Assembly (NCBI RefSeq): GCF_012927105.1 | Contig: NZ_JABBFV010000003.1 | Location: 124,001 to 188,000 of the forward strand | From: Sphingobium psychrophilum | GTDB lineage: Bacteria; Pseudomonadota; Alphaproteobacteria; Sphingomonadales; Sphingomonadaceae | DNA: 64,000 nt | Direction of reading: 5' to 3' | Part shown: positions 19,072-26,083 of the stretch, one piece after another | How positions within the stretch are numbered: the first letter of the stretch is position 1 | Layout: each line of letters starts with the position of its first letter | Notes under the pieces: model-generated | Database searches by the model: none | What the model was told of the DNA's origin: nothing | Seen by the model: only the letters and a program-made list of their open reading frames with translations | Made by a program: the position numbers and the translations under genes

Positions 19072-20118
19072 TCAGGCCGCGATATGCATCGGTTCGAGGC
19101 CCGCGAGCCGCGTCACCACCGGCAATTCCGGCACGACGCGTGGGCGATGCCCGTCCAGCGCCTTGGCCACCGCACCGATATGCGCCGGCGTCGTGCCGCA
19201 GCAACCGCCGACCATATTGACCAGCCCTTCGTCCACCCAGTCGCGGATCAGCCGCGCGGTCGTCTCCGGCAGTTCGTCATATTGCCCCAGTTCGTTGGGC
19301 AGGCCGGCATTGGGATAGGCCAGGATCAGCGTGTCGGCATTTTTCGACAATTCGCTGAGATACGGCCGCAGCAGGTCCGCGCCGAACGCGCAATTCACGC
19401 CGATGGTCAGCGGCTTCAAATGGCGCAGCGAATACCAGAAGGCGTTGATCGTATGGCCCGACAGGTTGCGCCCCGACATGTCGGTGATGGTGAAGCTCAG
19501 CATCAGCGGCACGGACCGGCCGGATGCTTCCTCCGCCTCGCGCGCGGCCATGCCCGCCGCCTTGGCGTTCAGCGTATCGAAACAGGTTTCGACCAGCAGG
19601 AAATCCACCCCGCCCGCGATCAGCGCATCGCACTGCTCGCGATAATCGGCCTTCAGCGTATCATAGTCGACCTCGCGATAGGCCGGATCGTTGACGTCGG
19701 GCGAAATCGACAGCGTCTTGTTGGTCGGGCCGATCGATCCGCACACGAAGCGCGGCTTGCCATCCTTCGCCGTCGCCTTCTCGCACGCCGATCGCGCCAA
19801 CTTGGCCGCCGCAATGTTGATGTCCCACACCAGATGTTCGCAGCCATAATCAGCCATCGCGATCTTGGTGGAACTAAATGTGTTCGTCTCGATCATGTCC
19901 GCGCCGGCGGCCAGATAGGCGGCGTGGATGCCTTCCACGATGTCCGGCCGTGTCAGGCACAGCAGATCGTTATTGCCCTTCTGATCCTTGGCCAGATCGA
20001 GCGCCCCGCGATAATCCGCTTCGGTCAGCCCATGTTTCTGGATGGAAGTGCCATAGCCGCCGTCGAAGATCAGGATCTTGTCCGCCGCCAGGGCGCGCAA
20101 TTGTGCTTCAGCGTTCAT
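19072..20118 (-). CDS. metH: Methionine synthase, N-terminal homocysteine-binding half
   Basis: 348 aa, a complete Pfam-type homocysteine S-methyltransferase domain. The zinc ligands are in GVNCAFG and GGCCGTTP near the C-terminal half; FDGGYGTSIQ marks the N-terminus. It matches residues 1-350 of single-chain MetH and lacks every later domain, which the next gene supplies. The two chains probably assemble. A stand-alone homocysteine methyltransferase (MmuM-like) is less likely given the neighbour. It lies downstream of metF in the same operon, separated by another repeat. Confidence 0.93.
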   Translation of the reverse strand: MNAEAQLRALAADKILIFDGGYGTSIQKHGLTEADYRGALDLAKDQKGNNDLLCLTRPDIVEGIHAAYLAAGADMIETNTFSSTKIAMADYGCEHLVWDINIAAAKLARSACEKATAKDGKPRFVCGSIGPTNKTLSISPDVNDPAYREVDYDTLKADYREQCDALIAGGVDFLLVETCFDTLNAKAAGMAAREAEEASGRSVPLMLSFTITDMSGRNLSGHTINAFWYSLRHLKPLTIGVNCAFGADLLRPYLSELSKNADTLILAYPNAGLPNELGQYDELPETTARLIRDWVDEGLVNMVGGCCGTTPAHIGAVAKALDGHRPRVVPELPVVTRLAGLEPMHIAA

Positions 20119-20141
20119 TGTATTCTTCCCGCCACTAAAAT

Positions 20142-20242
20142 CCGTTCGTGCTGAGTAGAGGCTGAGCTTGTCGAAGCCTCGTATCGAAGCATCCTTCGAT
20201 ACGCCATTTCGACTTCGCTCAATGGCTACTCAGGACGAACGG
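20142..20242. repeat. REP-like inverted repeat between metF and metH
   Basis: CCGTTCGTGCTGAGTAG at one end is mirrored by CTACTCAGGACGAACGG at the other, with an inner pair (GAGCTTGTCGAAG / CTTCGCTC...) and a central TATCGAAG...CTTCGATA hairpin. It is the same subtype as the element at 48828-48943. Confidence 0.78.
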
Positions 20243-20250
20243 GGAAATTA

Positions 20251-21162
20251 TCACAGAGTTACGTCCGCCGCCGCCTTGGCGCGAAGCCCAAGCAAATGAC
20301 AGATCGCAAAGCTGAGTTCCGCCCGGTTGAGCGTATAGAAATGAAAATCGCGCACGCCGCCTGTATAAAGGCTGCGGCACAGTTCCGCCGCGATCGTCGC
20401 CGATACCAGCTGGCGCGAGCCGGGATGATCGTCCAGCCCCTCAAACAACCGCGCCATCCAGCTGGGCAGCTGGGTATTGCACATGGCGGCCATACGCTGG
20501 GTCGCGGCGAAATTGCTGACCGGCATGATGCCCGGCACGATGTCCGCCGTGATGCCTGCCGCCGCCGTCTTGTCGAGGAAGCGGAAATAGGCTTCGGGCG
20601 AAAAGAAGAATTGGGTGATCGCGCGGGTCGCCCCGGCGTCCAGCTTACGCTTCAGATTATCAAGATCGCTCTGCGCGCTCGCCGCCTCCGGATGGACTTC
20701 GGGATAGGCGGACACCGAAATCTCGAACGGGTGCCGCTTCATCAGCCCATCGACCAGGTCGGCCGCGCCGCTATAGCCCTGCGGGTGCGGCTCGAACGTG
20801 CCGCCCACTTCCGGCGGATCGCCGCGCAGCGCGACGATATGCCGCACGCCCGCCTCCCAATAGGCATCGGCAATCTCGCCGATTTCTTGCCTGCTCGCCC
20901 CCACGCAGGTCAGGTGCGCCGCCGCCGCCAGCGGGGTTTCCTGCGCGATGCGGGCCACCGTATTATGCGTCCGCTCGCGCGTGGAGCCGCCCGCGCCATA
21001 GGTGACGGACACGAATTTAGGGGCCAACGGCGCCAATGTCTCGATCGCCGACCACAGCTGCGCTTCCATCTTCTCCGTCTTGGGCGGGAAGAATTCGAAA
21101 CTCACTTGGGCGTCGCCGGCCAGATCCGCATAAAGCGGTGCCGCGGGATCATTCAGGGTCAT
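20251..21162 (-). CDS. metF: 5,10-methylenetetrahydrofolate reductase
   Basis: 303 aa, normal for the FAD-dependent MetF family. It reduces 5,10-methylene-THF to 5-methyl-THF, the methyl donor of MetH. Visible blocks are [14 protein letters not shown] at the N-terminus, [26 protein letters not shown] and the later ITQFFF. The ATG overlaps the stop of the upstream regulator-methyltransferase gene (ATGA), so the two are translationally coupled. The metF-metH arrangement puts donor synthesis and use under one promoter. Confidence 0.95.
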   Translation of the reverse strand: MTLNDPAAPLYADLAGDAQVSFEFFPPKTEKMEAQLWSAIETLAPLAPKFVSVTYGAGGSTRERTHNTVARIAQETPLAAAAHLTCVGASRQEIGEIADAYWEAGVRHIVALRGDPPEVGGTFEPHPQGYSGAADLVDGLMKRHPFEISVSAYPEVHPEAASAQSDLDNLKRKLDAGATRAITQFFFSPEAYFRFLDKTAAAGITADIVPGIMPVSNFAATQRMAAMCNTQLPSWMARLFEGLDDHPGSRQLVSATIAAELCRSLYTGGVRDFHFYTLNRAELSFAICHLLGLRAKAAADVTL

Positions 21163-22130
21163 GAGGAAATCCGTTCGTCTTGTTGCCGGATGTGCGCGTT
21201 CCCGCGCCGTCCCAGCCACAGTTGCACCGTCAATTCCTGGCCGGGCAATGTCTCCACCCGCTCCAGCGCCAGGCCCGCCTGCGCGAACCAGCTTTCAATT
21301 TGCTCGTCGGAAAAGCCCAGCCGCGCATGTTGGTCGCGCAGCCGCAGCTCTTCCCGTTCATGCGCCGCGAAATCGGCGATCAGCACACGGCCGTTCGCCG
21401 CCGTCACGCGCGCGGCCTCCGCAATGACCAATTCGGGCGCCTGCGCATAATGCAGCACCTGATGCAGCACCACCGTATCGGCGCTGCCCGGCTCCAGCGG
21501 CAAGGCGGAAAAATCGCCCAGCAACAGCGCATATTTGTCGCCCGCATCCTGCGGCAGCTTGGCGCGGGCCAGCCGCAACATGTCGGGGCTGCGGTCGAGC
21601 GCCGTCACCTCATCCGCGGCGTCGCCCAGCAATTCGATCATCCGGCCGGTGCCGGTGCCGATGTCGAGCAGATGGCCGATCGGCTCGCGCCCCAGCAGCG
21701 CGGTCATCGCCGCCTCCACTTCGGCTTCGGCGACATGGAGCGAGCGGATCGCGTCCCATTCCTCGGCATGTTCGGCGAAATAGCTTTCGGCCGCGCGGGC
21801 GCGATCGGCGCGCACCGCGGCCAGCCGCGCCAGGTCGGCCGCCTGCCACAAAGCCTCGCTGTCGGACGGCTCCAGCCGATCGAACAGGGCCAGGAAGGGC
21901 GCGACGACCCGCGCCTTGCCCAGGCGCAGGAACACCCAATTGCCTTCCTTGCGCCGCTCCACAAGTCCCGCTTCCGCCAGGATGCGGACATGGCGGGACA
22001 CGCGCGGCTGGCTTTGTCCAACGACCTGCGCAATCTCCCCCACCGCCAGCTCCATCGCCCGCAACAAATGGATGATGCGCAAGCGCGTCGGGTCGCCAAG
22101 TGCCCGGAAAATATCAAGTGCCGACTGCAT
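21159..22130 (-). CDS. ArsR-family regulator fused to SAM-dependent methyltransferase (SahR-like)
   Basis: 323 aa. Residues 1-75 are an ArsR winged helix ([14 protein letters not shown], then [27 protein letters not shown]). From about 150 there is a class I methyltransferase domain with [12 protein letters not shown] (153-164) as the SAM-binding loop. Fusions of this kind beside metF/metH are known in proteobacteria, and related ArsR proteins (SahR) repress SAM-cycle genes until S-adenosylhomocysteine rises. The methyltransferase domain may act as the SAM/SAH sensor; catalysis is not proven. The start chosen sits 10 bp from a 20-bp palindrome, and a longer start would read through that operator. 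Confidence 0.85.
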   Translation of the reverse strand: MQSALDIFRALGDPTRLRIIHLLRAMELAVGEIAQVVGQSQPRVSRHVRILAEAGLVERRKEGNWVFLRLGKARVVAPFLALFDRLEPSDSEALWQAADLARLAAVRADRARAAESYFAEHAEEWDAIRSLHVAEAEVEAAMTALLGREPIGHLLDIGTGTGRMIELLGDAADEVTALDRSPDMLRLARAKLPQDAGDKYALLLGDFSALPLEPGSADTVVLHQVLHYAQAPELVIAEAARVTAANGRVLIADFAAHEREELRLRDQHARLGFSDEQIESWFAQAGLALERVETLPGQELTVQLWLGRRGNAHIRQQDERISS

Positions 22131-22139
22131 GTGCGCATC

Positions 22140-22159
22140 ATATAAAGAAATCTTTATAT
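22140..22159. promoter_or_regulatory. 20-bp palindromic operator of the methionine-cycle operon
   Basis: ATATAAAGA and TCTTTATAT form a 9-bp inverted repeat around a two-base centre. It starts 10 bp upstream of the regulator's ATG and is strikingly AT-rich. ArsR and SahR sites in alphaproteobacteria look similar (TATAAAG...CTTTATA), so autoregulation of the four-gene operon is the simplest reading. Confidence 0.7.
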
Positions 22160-22369
22160 ACGTCAATGCGATCGTTTGATTGGGCATTTTTCCGGGTATT
22201 TTTCGACCGCACTGCAACAAAATGGGGAACGGGCGACCTTTCCCGCGCATGAATGGGATTGCCTTGCCCCGCTCAAAGCATTACGAATCGGCGCGCAGGC
22301 GCAATGGGGGGTGAGCTTTTCTCCGAGAGTGGTCTGCAATTTGTTTTTCTCAGAGAGGGGTTTCTGCCC

Positions 22370-22585
22370 ATGACCAAGTCTATCGCTCTTTCGCTCGTTC
22401 TCGCGGCTTCGCTCGGCCTGGCCGCTTGCTCGGGCGGCACCGAAAACGCCGCCAACAACGCCGCCAACTCGGCCGAGAATGCGTCGAACGCTGCCGACAA
22501 CGCCATGAACGCTGCGCTGAACGCTGCTGACAACGCCGCGAACGCTGCGTCGAACGCGACCAACAACGTCGCCAACGCGATGTAA
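22370..22585 (+). CDS. Small Ala/Asn-repeat lipoprotein
   Basis: 71 aa. The signal MTKSIALSLVLAASLGLAAC ends in a lipobox with Cys20. The mature part consists almost wholly of Asn-Ala units (TENAANNAANSAENASNAAD... to the C-terminus), with seven-residue periodicity, so a helix or trimeric coiled coil like Lpp is plausible. The start has a ribosome site (GAGAGGGG) about 10 bp upstream; earlier in-frame starts would disrupt the signal peptide. A Rho-independent terminator follows. I do not recognise a named family; entericidin-like lipoproteins are the nearest idea. Confidence 0.78.
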   Translation: MTKSIALSLVLAASLGLAACSGGTENAANNAANSAENASNAADNAMNAALNAADNAANAASNATNNVANAM

Positions 22586-22618
22586 TCAGGTCCCGTTCGG
22601 GTCTTGAAGTTATGAAGG

Positions 22619-22652
22619 GGGTCGCACCGGCAACGGCGCGGCCCTTTTCTTT
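22619..22652 (+). terminator. Rho-independent terminator after the Ala/Asn lipoprotein gene
   Basis: Stem GGGTCGC/GCGGCCC (one wobble pair) with a 12-base loop is followed by TTTTCTTT. It lies 34 bp past the stop codon and immediately upstream of the next gene's ribosome site. Confidence 0.75.
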
Positions 22653-22664
22653 GGAGTGCCGCCT

Positions 22665-22907
22665 ATGATCCGCATCTTCCTATCGATGGCCGCCGCATGC
22701 GCGCTGGCGGCTTGCGGTTCCGGGTCGCAGGACGGCGTCGGCGGCGTCAGCGCCGGTGAAGCCAAGGCGCTCAATGAAGCCGCCGCCCAACTGGACGCGC
22801 GTACCGGTGCCGCCCAGAGCGCCGATCCCGGCCTCAATCCCGCCGCCGTCGAGGCCGCGCGCGCCGACCGGAACCGCCCACCGCCGCCGCCACAGCCCGC
22901 CCCCTGA
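22665..22907 (+). CDS. Small putative lipoprotein
   Basis: 80 aa. MIRIFLSMAAACALAAC is a lipoprotein signal with Cys17. The mature part is low in complexity, with an Ala-rich middle (EAKALNEAAAQLDA) and a proline-rich end (RPPPPPQPAP). The chosen ATG follows a TTGGAG ribosome site by about 8 bp; a GTG three codons earlier overlaps that site. No function is known to me. It is convergent with the glycine-zipper gene, with a terminator between them. Confidence 0.65.
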   Translation: MIRIFLSMAAACALAACGSGSQDGVGGVSAGEAKALNEAAAQLDARTGAAQSADPGLNPAAVEAARADRNRPPPPPQPAP

Positions 22908-22913
22908 CATAGG

Positions 22914-22940
22914 AAAAAGGCCGCCCCTTGCAGGACGGCC
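22914..22940 (-). terminator. Terminator between convergent small genes
   Basis: The stem GGCCG/CGGCC (22919-22923 with 22936-22940) is followed on the minus strand by TTTTT, so it serves the glycine-zipper gene and may act in both directions. Confidence 0.6.
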
Positions 22941-22967
22941 CTTCCCGATCGTCAATGCGTCGGCATC

Positions 22968-23420
22968 TTAACAGTTGCGGTCGATCGCCCGGCCGGCCAG
23001 CGCACCCACGCCCGCGCCGATGATGGCGCCCGCGGTGCCATCGCCACGACGGCCATAGCGGCCCGAACCCCGGCCGACTTCATTGCCCAGCAGGCCACCG
23101 GCGATCGCGCCGATGATGGTGCCGCCGGTGCCATTGTCCCGACAGCGATAGCCGCCACGGTATCCGCCGCGATAGCTATTGCGATAATAGCCGTCGCCGC
23201 GATAACCGCGATTATTGCCGCGGTAGCGATCGCCACGGTCATAGCCGCGATAGCCCCGGTCATAACCACCACGGTCATAACCACCACGATAATAATCGCC
23301 GCGATCATAGCCGCGCGAATAATGATCGCGCGCCATCGCCGGGGTGGCGGTCATGGCCGTCAGGGATGCAGCGCCCAATGCCAGAGCGGCTCCCATCTTC
23401 ATCAGAAATTGCATCTTCAT
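22968..23420 (-). CDS. Exported Arg/Tyr/Gly-repeat protein with glycine-zipper domain
   Basis: 150 aa. A signal peptide (to about TPAMA, 30) is followed by a low-complexity stretch of RGYDRG/YRGG-type repeats (about 35-90) and a C-terminal glycine-zipper pair (GTIIGAIAGGLLGNEVG and GAIIGAGVGALAG) that should insert in or associate with the outer membrane. Two cysteines, one before the zippers and one at the very end, could pair. GAGGAG precedes the ATG. The repeat region resembles RcnB-like and other sphingomonad RDY-rich periplasmic proteins. A role in envelope integrity is a guess. Confidence 0.8.
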   Translation of the reverse strand: MKMQFLMKMGAALALGAASLTAMTATPAMARDHYSRGYDRGDYYRGGYDRGGYDRGYRGYDRGDRYRGNNRGYRGDGYYRNSYRGGYRGGYRCRDNGTGGTIIGAIAGGLLGNEVGRGSGRYGRRGDGTAGAIIGAGVGALAGRAIDRNC

Positions 23421-23598
23421 GGCGTTGCTCCTCAATTACCATCCTCTTGGGCGGTCGCATGAAAAAACACGGGATTGCCCTTCGATTGACGTCCTTATGA
23501 CTGAGTCGGGTTGAGCCGAGCCTGAATAAGGGTGACAGCCGCCGTTCAGATGGAAACGACCCGTCACAGCCCTGCTGCGTCCTGCCGGATTATGCCCT

Positions 23599-24609
23599 AT
23601 GGCAGGCGCGATGCAGCGAATCCTGATCGTCCTTGCCCTAGCCCTGCTGCTGCTGCCGGCCCCGCATATGAGCAAGCCTGAAACGGTCACGGCCGGGGCG
23701 CTGCTGGTCACGGCGCGCGCGCTGCCGCTCAGCAGCATCGATCCTGCGCTGGATCATGTCGGCTCGCTCGCCTATCTGGGTGGCTGGGAGTTGAAGAGCG
23801 CCAATCCCGGCTTTGGCGGCCTGTCGGCGCTGCTGGTGTCACCTGCGGGCGACCTGCTGGGCCTCAGCGATTCCGGCATCTTGATGGGCTTCCACGTCGG
23901 CCCCGGCGATGGCGAAGGCCATCCCTTCATCGCCCCCCTGCCTGTCCGCGCGCAGGATCGCCATCGTCCCTGGTGGGCCTGGGATTCGGAATCGATGACC
24001 CGCGATCCGGCGACCGGTCGCTATTGGGTGGGCTTCGAACTGCAACAGGCGATCTGCCGCTACGCGCCCGGCTTTGCGCGGGTGGAGGCGTGCCGGACCT
24101 GGCCCGAAATCCTCGCCTGGCCCAAGACCGGATCGATCGAATCGCTCGCCCGCCTGCCCGACGGCCGTTTCCTGGCAATCGGTGAAATGGGGATGACGCC
24201 CGACGGACGGCACGACACCTTGTTGTTCGCGGGCGACCCGGCGGAAAAGGACACGCCCGCCCCCGTCCACCTGCGCTACACGCCGCCGCGCGGCTATCGC
24301 CCGACCGATGCGGTCGCGCTGGACGCCCGCCACCTGCTGGTGCTCAACCGCCGCCTGACGGTAGAGCAACTGTTCACCGCCACCATCGCGATCGTGGACC
24401 TGCCCGAAAAGCTGGAGTCGGGCACGGCGTTGAAAGCACGCACCCTCGCCCGACTGGCGCCGCCGCTGCTGGCCGACAATTTCGAAGGGATAGCGGTCAG
24501 CCACGAACACGGCCGGCCGATCATCTGGATCGTGTCGGACGACAATCACGAATTTTTCCAGCGCACGCTGCTGCTGAAGTTAGGGATGCTGAAATTCGGG
24601 ATGGATTGA
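23599..24609 (+). CDS. Esterase-like activity of phytase family protein
   Basis: 336 aa. The N-terminal segment RILIVLALALLLLPAP is a signal anchor or signal peptide. The body follows the phytase-like beta-propeller pattern of this family: GGLSALLVSPAGDLLGLSDSG, then WDSESMTRDPATGRYWVGFE and SIESLARLPDGRFLAIGE, ending with NFEGIAV and the terminal IWIVSDDN block. The substrate is unknown. A start four codons later (MQRILIV) is equally possible, and neither has a good ribosome site. It is transcribed alone and diverges from the glycine-zipper gene. Confidence 0.82.
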   Translation: MAGAMQRILIVLALALLLLPAPHMSKPETVTAGALLVTARALPLSSIDPALDHVGSLAYLGGWELKSANPGFGGLSALLVSPAGDLLGLSDSGILMGFHVGPGDGEGHPFIAPLPVRAQDRHRPWWAWDSESMTRDPATGRYWVGFELQQAICRYAPGFARVEACRTWPEILAWPKTGSIESLARLPDGRFLAIGEMGMTPDGRHDTLLFAGDPAEKDTPAPVHLRYTPPRGYRPTDAVALDARHLLVLNRRLTVEQLFTATIAIVDLPEKLESGTALKARTLARLAPPLLADNFEGIAVSHEHGRPIIWIVSDDNHEFFQRTLLLKLGMLKFGMD

Positions 24610-24649
24610 ACGGCAGAACGATCTCGAAGCGTGGATGGCGTCTACTTAG

Positions 24650-24799
24650 CCCTCTCCCGTCTTCACGGGAGAGGGTTGGGTGAGGGTCTTTTAGACTTCG
24701 CCCCGGCAGGCCCGCAGACAGAAAAAAGACCCTCACCGACATCGACTAGGCAGCAAGCTGCCAAGTCTCCCTAGCCTCTCCCGTGAGAACGGGAGAGGG
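24650..24799. repeat. Composite nested inverted repeat
   Basis: Two local hairpins CCTCTCCCGT...ACGGGAGAGG (24651-24674 and 24775-24798) flank a longer inverted pair GGTGAGGGTCTTTT / AAAAGACCCTCACC (24679-24692 and 24724-24737) and a small GGCAGC-AA-GCTGCC hairpin (24749-24762). The outer arms can also pair with each other. It has no coding capacity and differs from the CCGTTCG elements. Confidence 0.75.
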
Positions 24800-24823
24800 C
24801 AAAGAGAGGGCGTCACCCGACGC

Positions 24824-24849
24824 AAAAAGCGGCCTGTCGCCAGGCCGCT
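24824..24849 (-). terminator. Rho-independent terminator of rpmB
   Basis: A perfect 9-bp stem AGCGGCCTG/CAGGCCGCT with a TCGC loop is followed on the minus strand by TTTTT. It sits 26 bp past the rpmB stop. Confidence 0.88.
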
Positions 24850-24875
24850 CTTATGCCGAAACGAATCGGAAGAAA

Positions 24876-25169
24876 TCAGGCTGCGACGGCAGCCTTCTTC
24901 TTGACGATGTCGCGCTTCAGGCGACGGGCCTTCAGCGACAGCTTGTCGTCGCTGGTCTTGACCAGCCAGTTGTCCAGGCCGCCATTATGTTCGACCGAAC
25001 GCAGACCATGGGTCGACACGCGCAGCTTGACGCTGGTTTCCAGGGATTCGGAGATCAGCGACACGTTCTGCAGGTTCGGCAGGAACACGCGCTTGGTCTT
25101 GTTATTGGCGTGGGAAACATTGTGACCCACCTGGCGACCCTTGCCGGTCAGCTCGCAAATGCGCGACAT
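24876..25169 (-). CDS. rpmB: 50S ribosomal protein L28
   Basis: 97 aa from the start [20 protein letters not shown], the universal L28 N-terminus; the conserved [12 protein letters not shown] and [20 protein letters not shown] segments follow. An ATG two codons upstream is possible. The C-terminal Lys/Ala tail is typical of alphaproteobacteria. It is a large-subunit protein transcribed alone here, with its own terminator and a gap of about 180 bp to the next divergent gene. Confidence 0.96.
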   Translation of the reverse strand: MSRICELTGKGRQVGHNVSHANNKTKRVFLPNLQNVSLISESLETSVKLRVSTHGLRSVEHNGGLDNWLVKTSDDKLSLKARRLKRDIVKKKAAVAA

Positions 25170-25348
25170 AGTCATTCAACCTTTGAATTCGGGTTCGTTC
25201 GGAAAGCCGCGCCGATAAACAGATTCGCGGCCAGCGTCAACCACGCGCGTAAATTTGCCCTGCCGGTCTTAGCTGTCGATCGTGGCGCTTGCGCAACCAT
25301 TTCGCCTGCCCCGGCGTTCTTTCCTCCAATTGGATACAGGAGGAATTT

Positions 25349-25570
25349 ATGCGTTTCATTGGCGGACTGTTGCTGATCGCGCTTATCGTGGTCGGCGTCG
25401 GGATAGCAACCGGATTCATCGATCTCCAGAAAACCGCCGAGGGTCGCCTGCCCGAAATCGCGGTCAAGGAAGGCGCGCTCCCTAAATATGAAGCGAACGT
25501 CGCCAAGGTGGAAGTCGGCACCCGCAACGAAACGGTCGAAGTGCCCACCGTCGCGGTCAGGAAGCCCTAA
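25349..25570 (+). CDS. Small membrane-anchored protein of unknown function
   Basis: 73 aa. One N-terminal transmembrane segment (MRFIGGLLLIALIVVGVGIATGF) is followed by a short charged domain (KTAEGRLPEIAVKEGALP, VGTRNETVEVPTV). A strong ribosome site (GGAGGAATTT) decides the start. Similar short anchored proteins are common in sphingomonads, but I know no function. It is 54 bp upstream of tadA on the same strand and could share its transcript. Confidence 0.72.
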   Translation: MRFIGGLLLIALIVVGVGIATGFIDLQKTAEGRLPEIAVKEGALPKYEANVAKVEVGTRNETVEVPTVAVRKP

Positions 25571-25624
25571 GCCACCTCTGGCGCGCCTTTCGCGATCCGT
25601 GCCAATCCTGTAACGGCGGGGCTT

Positions 25625-26083
25625 ATGGCCCCGCCCTTCCCGCTCCCCGTCCCCATGCGCCGCGCGCTTGACCTCGCCCTACTGGCGCAGGCGGCGGGCG
25701 AAGTGCCGATCGGTGCGGTGGTGACGAAGGATGGCGCGATCATCGGCGAGGGCCAGAATCGCAATCGCCGCGACCATGATCCGACCGCCCATGCCGAAAT
25801 CGTCGCCATGCGCGCGGCGGCCATCCATCTGAACGACTATCGCCTGACGGGCTGCGACCTGTGGGTCACGCTGGAGCCGTGCCCCATGTGCGCGGGCGCC
25901 ATATCCCACGCCCGCATCGCGCGGCTCTATTATGCCGTCGGCGATCCCAAGGGTGGCGCGATCGAACAGGGGCCGCGCCTCTTCGCCCAGCCGCAATGCC
26001 TGCACCGGCCGGACGTCTATGGCGGCCTGGCAGAGGCCGAAGCCTCAGCGCTGCTGCGCGCCTTTTTCGCCGCCCGGCGCTGA
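25625..26083 (+). CDS. tadA: tRNA-specific adenosine deaminase
   Basis: 152 aa, cytidine/deoxycytidylate deaminase fold. The zinc and catalytic motifs are HAE (56-58) and PCPMC (85-89). TadA converts A34 to inosine in the anticodon of tRNA-Arg(ACG). The conserved N-terminal ALDLALLAQAAGEVPIGAVV and the following ARIARLYYAVGDPKGGA block confirm the subfamily over other deaminases. Its last 39 bp overlap the 3' end of the convergent membrane glycosyltransferase gene. Confidence 0.94.
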   Translation: MAPPFPLPVPMRRALDLALLAQAAGEVPIGAVVTKDGAIIGEGQNRNRRDHDPTAHAEIVAMRAAAIHLNDYRLTGCDLWVTLEPCPMCAGAISHARIARLYYAVGDPKGGAIEQGPRLFAQPQCLHRPDVYGGLAEAEASALLRAFFAARR

